From Mariniblastus sp. (GTDB lineage Bacteria; Planctomycetota; Planctomycetia; Pirellulales; Pirellulaceae): DNA of 64,000 nt. Position 1 is the stretch's first letter. Each line of letters opens with the position of its first letter. A model generated the notes under the pieces. It made no database searches. It saw only the letters and a list, made by a program, of their open reading frames with translations, and had not been told where the DNA came from. Location: assembly GCA_022447555.1 (NCBI GenBank), contig JAKVBF010000002.1, forward strand, positions 1-64,000, given 5' to 3'. A program made the position numbers and the translations under genes. Positions 18,994-26,903 of the stretch are shown piece after piece.

Positions 18994-19506
18994 TCATTTA
19001 CTTTTTTGACCGAATCGGATCCGCATCGCTCGCGTTTTACCTCCGCCAGTCGAAACAACAAATAGGTTGTCGTACTCATCATCAGAGACCTTGAAATCCC
19101 CTTGGCCTCCGAATCCTTCAACAAGCTTGTCCACCGTATTAGAATGCCCAACAATCAGCACGACGTCTCCAGGATGGGCGGCCTTCATTTTTTCGAACCA
19201 TTGCTTCGAATGATTACCGTAAAGGGTCACGGGCAATGATAATTTTGCTGCCGTGGGTGCCGCGGTATCACGAGTACGCTGGGTATCCGTTGAGTAAATG
19301 TGGGTCACGCGCAACACTTCCATCAAACTGGCAAGTGTATCTGAGCGCGAAAATCCTACCGGCGTTAAAGCATCATCACTACCATCGCGCTCTGCATGGC
19401 GAACGATATACCACGTCGTCGGAGCCGGTAGTTGCTGAGCAACACTCTCCGATGCGACCAGGAAAAGCAACGCCGTGACCGGCAGCATCCACTTTGTATT
19501 CATCAT
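18994..19506 (-). CDS. exported histidine phosphatase (phosphoglycerate-mutase superfamily)
   Basis: 170 residues from tandem ATGs at 19506/19503, with AAGGTG as SD. A signal peptide (MMNTKWMLPVTALLFLVA...) precedes the RHAERDG motif (catalytic His37). THIYSTDTQRTRDTA, a typical arginine element, follows, and VLIVGHSNTVDK holds the second histidine. The short SixA-like length and signal peptide point to a periplasmic phosphomonoesterase rather than a glycolytic mutase. Transcribed just before the metallophosphatase, so the pair may serve phosphate scavenging. Confidence 0.9.
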   Translation of the reverse strand: MMNTKWMLPVTALLFLVASESVAQQLPAPTTWYIVRHAERDGSDDALTPVGFSRSDTLASLMEVLRVTHIYSTDTQRTRDTAAPTAAKLSLPVTLYGNHSKQWFEKMKAAHPGDVVLIVGHSNTVDKLVEGFGGQGDFKVSDDEYDNLFVVSTGGGKTRAMRIRFGQKSK

Positions 19507-19668
19507 CAAACACCTTTTGTCGGGAACCATATCAATCGAACGCCTTTCTATCACCTATCGCCGCATGACACACTGTGAATCCGCAATCTTCTTCTATTCC
19601 GTTATCCTTGGTTGACCCGATAACGATCCCCGCGAAATACTCAAACCAGTGCGACTCTATAACGAGCG

Positions 19669-19710
19669 CGACTTTAAAATTAGTTCGACTTTAAAATTAG
19701 TTCGACTTTG
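19669..19710. repeat. 17-base tandem duplication at a gene 3' end
   Basis: The unit CGACTTTAAAATTAGTT occurs at 19669-19685 and again at 19686-19702, followed by a third partial copy CGACTTTG. The copies span the stop codon of the GlsB-type gene, so the duplication sits just past its coding end. Confidence 0.85.
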
Positions 19711-19951
19711 TAAACAAACCGATCATCAAAAGCAGTCCAATCGCTCCGATAGTACCACCGGCAATTTCGTTCAGTATGGGACTTCCAAAAAGATTCAAAC
19801 TCCCGAAAAACCACCCAAACAAAACGGCCCCCAGAACGCCCACCACGATGTTGCCAAGGCAACCGAAACCATGACCTCGAACGATCTGCCCCGCCAAAAA
19901 ACCACACACCGCACCGATAATCAGAGCAACAATTAAGCCATTTGTATTCAT
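19697..19951 (-). CDS. GlsB/YeaQ/YmgE family small membrane protein
   Basis: 84 residues from ATG 19951; the longer frame to 20080 lacks family likeness. It is almost entirely hydrophobic and glycine-rich, with three membrane segments: LIVALIIGAVCGFLAGQIV, LGNIVVGVLGAVLFGWFFG, and AGGTIGAIGLLLMIGLF. The GFLAGxIVRGxGFGxxGNIVVGxxGA pattern is the hallmark of the transglycosylase-associated GlsB/YeaQ family, inner-membrane proteins linked to stress tolerance. The exact function is not known. Its 3' end is followed by the tandem duplication. Confidence 0.93.
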   Translation of the reverse strand: MNTNGLIVALIIGAVCGFLAGQIVRGHGFGCLGNIVVGVLGAVLFGWFFGSLNLFGSPILNEIAGGTIGAIGLLLMIGLFTKSN

Positions 19952-20385
19952 CTCTTGAGCGAGGAGCAGTCCGCCATCAATCATTTCACCCAACCTTATA
20001 TTGAATCGAGATACGTCGACCAAACCAAATGAATCCATCGACCAATCAAGACGTCTATGGCGAGGGCGTTTCCATTTCAATCACTAGCGAACATCTTGAC
20101 TTAAGGATTCCCCTACAACAATCAGTGAGACGATTTATCTCTCAGAAACATTCCTGACGACATTGATCAAAACGTTTGTTTTAAAGGTCGATTTCATAAA
20201 AAAAGAGAACGTCTGGGTTATCTCATCTTCCAACAAGGATCAAAATATTTTCTGAGAATTCGAAGATAACACCTGCCAATCTGTATCCACCGTCAATTCA
20301 CCGTCTTGCATCAAAACGTGACAATCCATCTTTGAATCACGCAAACTTCGAGCAGACAAACACTCTGGCTATATCGCCAATGGCC
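19952..20385. other. intergenic stretch, no gene seen
   Basis: An AT-rich interval upstream of the GlsB-type gene and downstream of the small gene at 20440-20601. I see no ORF with an SD or recognisable domain. Confidence 0.45.
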
Positions 20386-20420
20386 AAAAAAAAAATGCCG
20401 CCTCGTAACCGAGCCGGCAT
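20386..20420 (-). terminator. strong intrinsic terminator of a small minus-strand gene
   Basis: ATGCCG...CGGCAT (20395-20400 with 20415-20420) and CTCG...CGAG pair around loop TAAC with a single C-C mismatch. On the minus strand the hairpin is followed by ten Ts (20386-20395). It lies 20 bases beyond the stop of the 53-codon frame at 20440-20601, which argues that this strand is transcribed. Confidence 0.85.
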
Positions 20421-20439
20421 CGTGTTTCATGTATTAACC

Positions 20440-20601
20440 TTAGAAATTCGTGTTGTATTTCTTAGACATTTCGTTTCGCACGCTCTCAGTCTCCGCGTCG
20501 ACTTCCCGCAGACCCATGCTTATTTTTTCGCGAGCGATCCAAATCAATATTTGGCAGACGCTAGACGAGTCAGATCCACCGCCGCAACTGGAGCCCGTCA
20601 A
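20440..20601 (-). CDS. small 53-residue protein of unknown function
   Basis: Too short for ordinary gene callers but well supported. A TTG start at 20601 has an AGGA SD five bases upstream, with an in-frame TAA just before it. The stop TAA (20440-20442) is followed by a strong intrinsic terminator. The product has a Gly/Ser-rich N-terminus with CGGGSDSSSVC, a short hydrophobic run CQILIWIARE, and a charged, probably helical C-terminal half ending in MSKKYNTNF. The paired cysteines flanking SDSSSV could bind metal or form a disulfide. An internal ATG would give a 25-residue form. I do not recognise a family. Confidence 0.6.
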   Translation of the reverse strand: MTGSSCGGGSDSSSVCQILIWIAREKISMGLREVDAETESVRNEMSKKYNTNF

Positions 20602-20948
20602 CGGGATCCTGTATTAAGACTCGCGGGAATCTAGTTTTGCTCTTTGCACCTTTTTAACAATCTGATTTCGAGAACCTACGGGTCACCGAACGCCCCACTC
20701 TACGGTTTCCCAATCCAAGTCGGTAAATACGGAATTTTCAGAATGTCCGTAATAACTTAACAAACGCCAGAGTGATCCTTCTGCATCCTCCGATACGAAA
20801 GACGTTTGCCTAAAGCCACTGCCGCCGATGGACGAACCCAAAGGATAACGGGTTCGGCCCCGCTATTTCCTTTCACCCCCGAACCAATCGGTTCACGGGG
20901 CGGGAGGCCAATATCACAAAACGCGTTGAGCCCAGGAGTGGCTCACTC
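20602..20948. other. upstream region of the esterase gene with two GC-rich hairpins
   Basis: On the plus strand CGAACCC (20833-20839) pairs with GGGTTCG (20850-20856). A second hairpin forms from CCCCGAACC to GGTTCACGGGG around AATC (about 20877-20900). Both lie just before the AGGAG SD (20934-20938), so they may be a structured 5' leader. The promoter for the minus-strand small gene should also lie here, but I cannot place it with confidence. Confidence 0.4.
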
Positions 20949-22859
20949 ATGATGCACCCAAGATTTAGAAACCTGCTTTTTATGGCTTTGATTGCTGTAA
21001 TGCTGACCGCGTTATCAAGCGGCTGTCGCAGCCATGAACGCAAACGGGCATCGTGGAATCCACCACTTCCCATTGCACCCCGCAGTGCCGAATCGCTCAG
21101 CCGTTCCGACACCAATCACTCATTCACAGACCTATCCTTTGCAGAAGCCAATTATGCAAAGGCAATGCGGCTGGAAGATCAAGGCGCTGACCAGTGTGTC
21201 GACTTTTACTTCCAGACGATTCAGGATGTTTGGCCAACCATACAGCAACAACTGCTTGAGACCCAGCATCCGCAGGGAAGAGCAGGGGACCTCTACCGAT
21301 CTGCAAGTAATAAATTAATCACGGCCGGGCAGAAAGCCGGTCGTTTTGATCCTCGGTCTGGCTTACGAGTCCAAACCACAAGCGGCTGGCAAACGATCCC
21401 CACCGCCTACTTTGGTTTTCCGTGGAAACCTAACCAATTCAACATTGTGGAACCGGTCGGCAATTACTCCACCAAAGACCTGATTGAGTATTTCCGATTC
21501 CCCGGGGTTGGCGTGCCAACCGTTGTGATTCGCTGCCGTGAACCCGAAGACCAATTCATGCGAAAACAACAGTACTTTGCCGCGACCCTGTTGGTCAGAC
21601 CGAGACCGGATGCCAATGGTGATTTCGAAATCCAATTCCTGAACCCTATCAATTACTCAAACGTTGATGTTGACGGATGCTCCGTACCCTTGAGGCGGGA
21701 TTTGTCAGCCCCCATTGCCTATCGTTTGAAAGATGAAGGCCGACAATACCTGACCGCATTTCTGCAGCCCGGATCGACAAAAAACACGACCGGCCTGTTC
21801 ATGATCCAGCCTTATCAGCCGGGAAAAATCCCCCTTGTGTTCGTTCACGGCCTATTATCGGACCCACTAACTTGGGCTAACATCGCCAATGAATTACTCG
21901 TCCGCCCGGAAATGATGGAAAAATACCAGATCTGGGTTTTTGAGTATGCCACTGGTGAACCGTTCCTTCGTAGCGCGGCCGTGTTACGCCGACATCTTGA
22001 AGACGCTAGAACTCACGTCGATCCAGAGCACCAAGACCCGGCACTGGATGAATCTGTTTTGATTGGTCATAGCATGGGAGGGTTGGTCGCCAAGCTGCAA
22101 GTCTCATACAGCGGCGATCGCGTCTGGCAGGCTGTATCAAGTTGCCCGCTTGAGAGTCTTCGAGCCCCATCCGACTTACGAAACCAATTGGCATCCTCGT
22201 TTTACTTCAATCCCGTCCCCTCTGTTTCACGAGTTATCTATATCGCGACACCGCATGGGGGATCTCCCTGGGCCAATCGCCCCGTTGGCAGGCTGGGATC
22301 TGTTCTCGTGGAAGAGCCCTCAAGTCAAAAGGCTGAACACAAACAACTGGTCGCCGATAACCCTTGTTGCTTTTCTCGAGAATTCACCAAGCGGATTCCA
22401 ACCAGCATCGACTTGCTACGCCCTCAAAGCCCGCTACTCAAAGCAATCTCAAAGCTGGACAATGATCCTTCCGTCGAATTCCATTCAATCATTGGAATCT
22501 ATCGTCCCATGATTGGAGCATTCGTATCAGACGGAGTCGTCCCCACCCGGAGTGCGATTGTTTCGGACGTGGTGACACAAAAGTTTGTCCACGCAAAACA
22601 TCAGAAAATTCACCAGAGCCCTCAAGGCATTAGTGAATTATTATGCATCCTGCGCACGCATTTCCAAAATGTAGATGCCAATCAGCTACCAAATGACATC
22701 GCCCCTCAAAAAGCTTCCCCGAGTTTGAGCAAGCCTATTCTGCAGCCTTCTTTCTCGATTCAACCAATCTCAAAAGTTCCTCTACCTGCATTTCGAGAAC
22801 CCCATCCGACATTCAACGTCCTTCCGGACAGTGTGACGTTCAGTCGGAAGCTTCCATAA
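20949..22859 (+). CDS. lipoprotein alpha/beta-hydrolase (esterase/lipase-like)
   Basis: 636 residues. The start at ATG 20949 has an AGGAG SD ten bases upstream. The signal peptide ends in a lipobox-like LSSGC, so the mature protein is probably lipid-anchored at Cys26. A ~280-residue N-terminal region without a recognised domain comes before the hydrolase core. That core has IPLVFVHGLLSDPLTWANIA (oxyanion-loop region) and the nucleophile elbow VLIGHSMGGLVAK (Ser375). DGVVPTRSA supplies the likely acid residue, and KHQKIHQSP the likely catalytic histidine region. Such proteins hydrolyse esters or lipids in the periplasm. The substrate is unknown. Monocistronic by layout, with the next gene on the opposite strand. 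Confidence 0.88.
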   Translation: MMHPRFRNLLFMALIAVMLTALSSGCRSHERKRASWNPPLPIAPRSAESLSRSDTNHSFTDLSFAEANYAKAMRLEDQGADQCVDFYFQTIQDVWPTIQQQLLETQHPQGRAGDLYRSASNKLITAGQKAGRFDPRSGLRVQTTSGWQTIPTAYFGFPWKPNQFNIVEPVGNYSTKDLIEYFRFPGVGVPTVVIRCREPEDQFMRKQQYFAATLLVRPRPDANGDFEIQFLNPINYSNVDVDGCSVPLRRDLSAPIAYRLKDEGRQYLTAFLQPGSTKNTTGLFMIQPYQPGKIPLVFVHGLLSDPLTWANIANELLVRPEMMEKYQIWVFEYATGEPFLRSAAVLRRHLEDARTHVDPEHQDPALDESVLIGHSMGGLVAKLQVSYSGDRVWQAVSSCPLESLRAPSDLRNQLASSFYFNPVPSVSRVIYIATPHGGSPWANRPVGRLGSVLVEEPSSQKAEHKQLVADNPCCFSREFTKRIPTSIDLLRPQSPLLKAISKLDNDPSVEFHSIIGIYRPMIGAFVSDGVVPTRSAIVSDVVTQKFVHAKHQKIHQSPQGISELLCILRTHFQNVDANQLPNDIAPQKASPSLSKPILQPSFSIQPISKVPLPAFREPHPTFNVLPDSVTFSRKLP

Positions 22860-22883
22860 AAAACGCGTCGAAATCGACGACGC
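22858..22883 (-). terminator. intrinsic terminator of the small secreted-protein gene
   Basis: On the minus strand GCGTCG-TCGATTT-CGACGC is followed by G and six Ts. It lies 58 bases after the stop at 22941 and overlaps the stop codon of the convergent esterase gene. Confidence 0.7.
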
Positions 22884-22940
22884 TTCAACTTGGCAGAAGA
22901 TCTGGTGGACCGTCATTACGAAGCCTGAACTTCGAATCCA

Positions 22941-23327
22941 CTAATAACCATAAACGGGGTAGATCACTGCGGGTAGCATCGGCACTGCGTAAGCTCGAGA
23001 CCGACGAGCGGAATTGCTGGGTGCCATAAAGTTGGATACCACAGGCACCGTTGGAACGTAATAGGCAGACATTGTGGGGACTGGAACCGCCGACATCGGA
23101 ATCACCGGAACCTGTGGAGCAAAATAGGCCGGGTAGCCTACTTGGACCGCGACCGAACGGTGATTTGGCTTGAAACATGAAAACGGACGAGAGCGTGCAG
23201 CAACCACTTCAACCGCCGAGGGGAAGTAAGTTGGCACTAATTGTGCGTGAGTCGTTTCGGTTTGGGCGATTGAGACCGCAAAAAATGCCATCGAGAAGGC
23301 AGCCGTCAGTTTCATCAGTTTCATCAT
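22941..23327 (-). CDS. small secreted Pro/Val/Tyr-rich protein
   Basis: 128 residues from the tandem ATGs at 23327/23324 with a GGAG SD. The longer frame to 23468 has no start support. A clear signal peptide (MMKLMKLTAAFSMAFFAVSIA) is followed by a low-complexity mature part with recurring Pro-Val-Tyr/Ser-Ala-Val blocks: FAPQVPVIPMSAVPVPT, SAYYVPTVPVV, AVPMLPAVIYPVYGY. No catalytic motif is seen. It may be a surface, wall-associated or structural protein. It is followed by a strong terminator and so is probably its own transcript. Confidence 0.75.
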   Translation of the reverse strand: MMKLMKLTAAFSMAFFAVSIAQTETTHAQLVPTYFPSAVEVVAARSRPFSCFKPNHRSVAVQVGYPAYFAPQVPVIPMSAVPVPTMSAYYVPTVPVVSNFMAPSNSARRSRAYAVPMLPAVIYPVYGY

Positions 23328-23513
23328 GTTGTTAACTCCATCGGTGTATTGATCGTGGTTCGTGCTTGATTTTGATTCATGCCTGCCGCAGCGGATTACG
23401 TTTGAAGGTACCAAGCCCACGACCAAGTATACTTCTGGTGGGCGCGCGTTTGCACAATAAAATAACAATTATGACAGGGAACTCGAACGATTCGGCGTAT
23501 CCAAGCCTGAGAT

Positions 23514-24629
23514 TTATGACTCGGTCGGATTCAATACTTCCGGGATATGCCAGCGTCCTGCCATTAATTCGGCCACCGGGCGACTGGCTTGGTTTTGATA
23601 GAGAATGATCTTGATAATGGAAACGATCGGGGTTGCCAAAAACATGCCGATGATTCCCCAGACCAAACCAAAAAACATCAGGGCCAGCAATAAGAAAACA
23701 GGACTGACATCAAATGATTTACCCATCCAACGGGTTTCAATTACATTCCCACTGACAAACTGAATCGTCGCAATTAAGGCAAAGCAGACCACGGCCGAGG
23801 TGACCGACATATCGGAATTCAACATCAAAAAAGGGACTGGGGCCACCGTGCTAATCAAAGGGCCAATATTCGGAATGAAGTTCAACAAAAAGCAGAGCAA
23901 ACCAAAAACGATCGCCAAGGGCACCCCAAACAACCACAACACCAACCCAAATGTGAAGCCCGTGACAGCCGAAATAACCGTTTTCATAAATAAATAACGG
24001 CGAATTTGCGATTCGATTTCTTTGAGTATGTTGCTCGGATCTCCCGTGCTCGCCTGGCGTTCACCACCTGACAGTAGAAAAAAAACAAAAATCAGGATCA
24101 GGACGCCATAGGACAAGAGACTCGAAAGCGAGCTGGCAAAACGCAACAGCAAACCCTGAACGAACGACGATGCTTTCCCAAGTAATTCATGGACGCTTTG
24201 CCGCATTTCCAAATCCCGTTGTTCATCAACGCTTTCCGTGCCTTCCCCCCCCTTTGTTGCGGGAAGCATATCCGCGGCAGGCAAGATGAGCTTCTCTGCC
24301 GATTTCGGAATGTGTGTCGCAACCCATTCGACAATCTGTTTCATTCGGGCTTCGTAGCGGCCTTTATTGGCCGCTAGATCATTAGCCGAGACAAAAATCA
24401 TTAACGCACAACCGACCAGCAATGCGACCCCAATACTGAAGGTGACCAAAAATGCAAAAAAGCGATGCAAATGCAAACGTTTTTCAACAAATTCCAAAAT
24501 AGGGCGACAGCCAATGACAACGAACAAAGCAATCACGAAGGGCAATAGCACGGACTCAAGATAATCCAGGCTAGCGCCAATCGCGATGGTCGCCAAAATA
24601 ACTAAGCAAATGGTTTGTGTGTGTCTCAC
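23514..24629 (-). CDS. AI-2E family transporter (PerM-like permease)
   Basis: 371 residues from a GTG at 24629. About eight hydrophobic segments in the AI-2E layout: two N-terminal helices (DYLESVLLPFVIALFVVIGCRPI), a ~120-residue soluble stretch, then LLILIFVFFLLSGG-type helices and FLLNFIPNIGPLIS. The C-terminal GLVWGIIGMFLATPIVSIIKII is the typical closing signature. The name derives from E. coli TqsA, but many homologues have nothing to do with AI-2, so the substrate should be left open. Inner membrane. Lies 95 bases downstream of the small lipoprotein gene. Confidence 0.92.
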   Translation of the reverse strand: MRHTQTICLVILATIAIGASLDYLESVLLPFVIALFVVIGCRPILEFVEKRLHLHRFFAFLVTFSIGVALLVGCALMIFVSANDLAANKGRYEARMKQIVEWVATHIPKSAEKLILPAADMLPATKGGEGTESVDEQRDLEMRQSVHELLGKASSFVQGLLLRFASSLSSLLSYGVLILIFVFFLLSGGERQASTGDPSNILKEIESQIRRYLFMKTVISAVTGFTFGLVLWLFGVPLAIVFGLLCFLLNFIPNIGPLISTVAPVPFLMLNSDMSVTSAVVCFALIATIQFVSGNVIETRWMGKSFDVSPVFLLLALMFFGLVWGIIGMFLATPIVSIIKIILYQNQASRPVAELMAGRWHIPEVLNPTES

Positions 24630-24723
24630 TGCTTAATGATCCTTGAAGCTGTCGTTAAAGAGTTGGGGGCCACAAGAGCAGGCACGACATTATCTCCTGC
24701 ATAAGGATGGATGACGATCTGTT

Positions 24724-25173
24724 CTACCGGCCTTTACCCTGCGCATTCCTTTGCCAGTCAACCTGCTTCTGCGTGCCCATCTGCAAACCTTGACGTTGGG
24801 TTTCGGCGATACTTTCACCGGTACCGCGCCAACGCACATTAGGCTGAACAGTAACCATTTCATCAAGAATTGCGTTGATTTCCTTACTCACCGCATTCAG
24901 CTCAGTCGCAATGGCGGAGCCATTTGAATCTCCCGGCAGCGTTCTGATGAAACCGCTCTTTGGGTCATAGGTTGGAGGGGCCCCCGCCGAAGATTGGTTT
25001 TGTTTGGCTATTCGAGCCAGATGGGCATCATACTCCGCCATGAGTTCTGCCTGCTCATTTTTTAATGGATAGTATTTCTCCCAGAGCGCCTTCACCTGCT
25101 CGCTTTCGGTGTACTCGCCACACCCAACCACCAACAGCAGCCCGACCATTAATAGCAAAGCATGTCCTCTCAT
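24724..25173 (-). CDS. small lipoprotein of unknown function
   Basis: 149 residues from ATG 25173, which has GGGGGAG just upstream; the frame to 25209 adds 12 residues before the signal. The signal peptide MRGHALLLMVGLLLVVGC ends in a lipobox (LVVGC). The mature part is hydrophilic and helical (WEKYYPLKNEQAELMAEYDAHL) and contains TYDPKSGFIRTLPGDSNG. No known domain is seen. Probably anchored in an envelope membrane; transcribed ahead of the AI-2E permease. Confidence 0.75.
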   Translation of the reverse strand: MRGHALLLMVGLLLVVGCGEYTESEQVKALWEKYYPLKNEQAELMAEYDAHLARIAKQNQSSAGAPPTYDPKSGFIRTLPGDSNGSAIATELNAVSKEINAILDEMVTVQPNVRWRGTGESIAETQRQGLQMGTQKQVDWQRNAQGKGR

Positions 25174-25605
25174 CTGCTCCCCCTTGGTTAACACGATTGC
25201 GTAAGACACTCACCATAGTCTGCCCCAAAGAGGTTTTGGACCCTACCGCCGCCATAAATCTTCATGTTATGCAAGGATTTTACATCGAACCCCTGACAAT
25301 CCATCTTCTTCCGGTGCGCGACAGCAATTCGATCGATCCGCCGTAGCGTTCATAAAGGGGTTAAGTGGGCCAACGGCTGACCCCTGAGGTCTGGCATCTT
25401 CTTTAAGCAAATAGAAGCGGAAATTGGATTCAACCCCCTCAACCGAGACGAAACCAGTACCGCGAACTTACAGCAAGATAATGTCGCAACGAGTGACCCA
25501 ATGGGTCACTCGTTTTTCACGCTGCATTATTTAGCAAATCACCTAAAAACCACGCATTAAGGCATCGACGGTTCAAACACTCAGGCGTCACTTGACCCAT
25601 CAAGC
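25174..25605. other. intergenic stretch with a perfect orphan hairpin
   Basis: No frame here has an SD or a recognisable product on either strand. The only clear element is the terminator-like hairpin at 25488-25517 listed separately, which faces the plus strand although no plus-strand gene precedes it. Confidence 0.45.
25488..25517 (+). terminator. perfect inverted repeat followed by a T-run
   Basis: AACGAGTGACCCA and TGGGTCACTCGTT are exact 13-base complements around a single A, followed on the plus strand by CGTTTTT. The plus strand has no evident gene ahead of it, so it may end an unseen small RNA, or act for the minus-strand lipoprotein gene 90 bases away despite lacking a U-run on that strand. 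Confidence 0.55.
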
Positions 25606-25872
25606 TTACTTGCCCGCTTTTTTAATTTTCAATAGCTCGGAGACCGGCAGGCCATTCGGATCCACAGCGTTCGGATCTTGCGCCAAGATCGTTTCCAAGG
25701 CTTGGATTTGCCCTTGAACATTTCGCTCTTTTTTTGCCGCTTCAAAGGTTATCCACTCGGCTGCGTTCGGTTGGGCCTTTCCGCCATTATCCGTGTTAAA
25801 GCCACCGTTACCGCAGCCTAAACAGCAGAACAGACTTGCCGTTAACATAAATGCGTATACGTTGCGTCTCAT
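25606..25872 (-). CDS. short lipoprotein
   Basis: 88 residues from ATG 25872, fixed by AAGGAG seven bases upstream. The longer frame to 25980 lacks such a site. A signal peptide MRRNVYAFMLTASLFCCLGC ends in a lipobox (CLGC), with a Gly/Asn-rich tether GNGGFNTDNGG after it. The rest is a small helical part (AQPNAAEWITFEAAKKERN... GQIQALETILAQDPN). It is not a named family. The helix plus DPNAVDPNGLPVSELL ending could be a small protein-interaction module in the envelope. Confidence 0.72.
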   Translation of the reverse strand: MRRNVYAFMLTASLFCCLGCGNGGFNTDNGGKAQPNAAEWITFEAAKKERNVQGQIQALETILAQDPNAVDPNGLPVSELLKIKKAGK

Positions 25873-26139
25873 TAGTTTCTCCTTGGAAGGTTGATTGAGC
25901 TTCATTTGTAACCTCTCTAGAGGCTCAGGTCCATCAGGTTGTTTTGGGCTGCCATTTTTTTCACCTGATCCAGCAGGCAACCTCTCTTTCCCGCAAAATC
26001 TCCGCCCGAAACCAATATTTTTTTGAGCGGTCAGAAATGCCGACTCTTTCTGAGGAATGGTTTGCGGTTCGCCCCTCGGCCGCCGGTTGCCCCTTCCACG
26101 ACAGGATTCAATGGAACTAGGCGGAGCTGCTTAGGCGGC

Positions 26140-26634
26140 TCACTCCAAATGCTCGTGGTGCAATCCGGTAAAGTGCCGCTTAAAAGCTCCCTGATGCTCA
26201 ATCGCCGCTTTGGTAAACCAAAGTTTTTGCACCAGAAAAAACAACAAAGCCGTACTCCAACCGAAAAGCAAAATTCCATTCATCGCCTGAATGCCACACA
26301 ACAGTCGCCAGCTGTCGGTCAAAACAATATCACCGTATCCCAAAGTGGTATAAGTGACCGAAGAAAGATACAGAGCACTTTCGAAATCGGCGAACCTTCC
26401 GGATTGCTCAAAATACCAATAGGCTGCGGCATAAAGGGTGATATCCAAATAATGTTTGGTCGCCAACGCGGTGGCGGTGCCTCCCAAGATCATCGGTCTG
26501 GTCGTGACCACAGAATATTTCATTCGGCTCAATACGGCGTACCATTTAAGACCACTCAAAACCAAAGAGGTTGTGAATGCGTGCAGTGTCACCGTAAGGG
26601 CGATGCCTGAGATACCAATTAATACGGGGAACAT
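26140..26634 (-). CDS. potassium-channel-like membrane protein (Ion_trans_2)
   Basis: 164 residues from ATG 26634; the longer frame to 26724 adds 30 residues without a helix. The pore domain has the selectivity-filter motif TYTTLGYGDIVL, preceded by a pore helix (SALYLSSV) and flanked by hydrophobic helices, with the last one QAMNGILLFGWSTALLFFLV. GYGD is the K+ channel signature. The soluble tail (HQGAFKRHFTGLHHEHLE) is short and lacks an RCK/TrkA domain. It is a small two-pore-like ion channel in the inner membrane; K+ selectivity is inferred from the filter. Confidence 0.85.
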   Translation of the reverse strand: MFPVLIGISGIALTVTLHAFTTSLVLSGLKWYAVLSRMKYSVVTTRPMILGGTATALATKHYLDITLYAAAYWYFEQSGRFADFESALYLSSVTYTTLGYGDIVLTDSWRLLCGIQAMNGILLFGWSTALLFFLVQKLWFTKAAIEHQGAFKRHFTGLHHEHLE

Positions 26635-26809
26635 AATGCTCAAATCACTGGAGTATTGCGAGTCCTTGCAAGCCGCCAAATATAAGCATCTGAGTAAAAC
26701 TGACCAATGTGACTTTGCGAGCAATTTACCAATGGTAGCACGCCTTAAAAGGCGAGTTTCCTGCGAGAAAGCTCCTGTTCAACGCTAGGAGCACCTTCAC
26801 GAGACTATG

Positions 26810-26843
26810 TTGACATTCCCTGCATAGCAGCAGAGGCTATAAT
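26810..26843 (+). promoter_or_regulatory. possible promoter of the FG-GAP/ASPIC gene
   Basis: TTGACA at 26810-26815 and TATAAT at 26838-26843 are consensus-like, but the spacer is 22 bases, longer than the usual 16-19, so the -35 may not be the one used. The -10 lies about 60-90 bases before the candidate starts. Confidence 0.35.
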
Positions 26844-26903
26844 TCACCTTACTATAGAGATAGTGGCTAAGCCTAACATGGACTAGCATGCCCTTCTCGG
26901 TCC

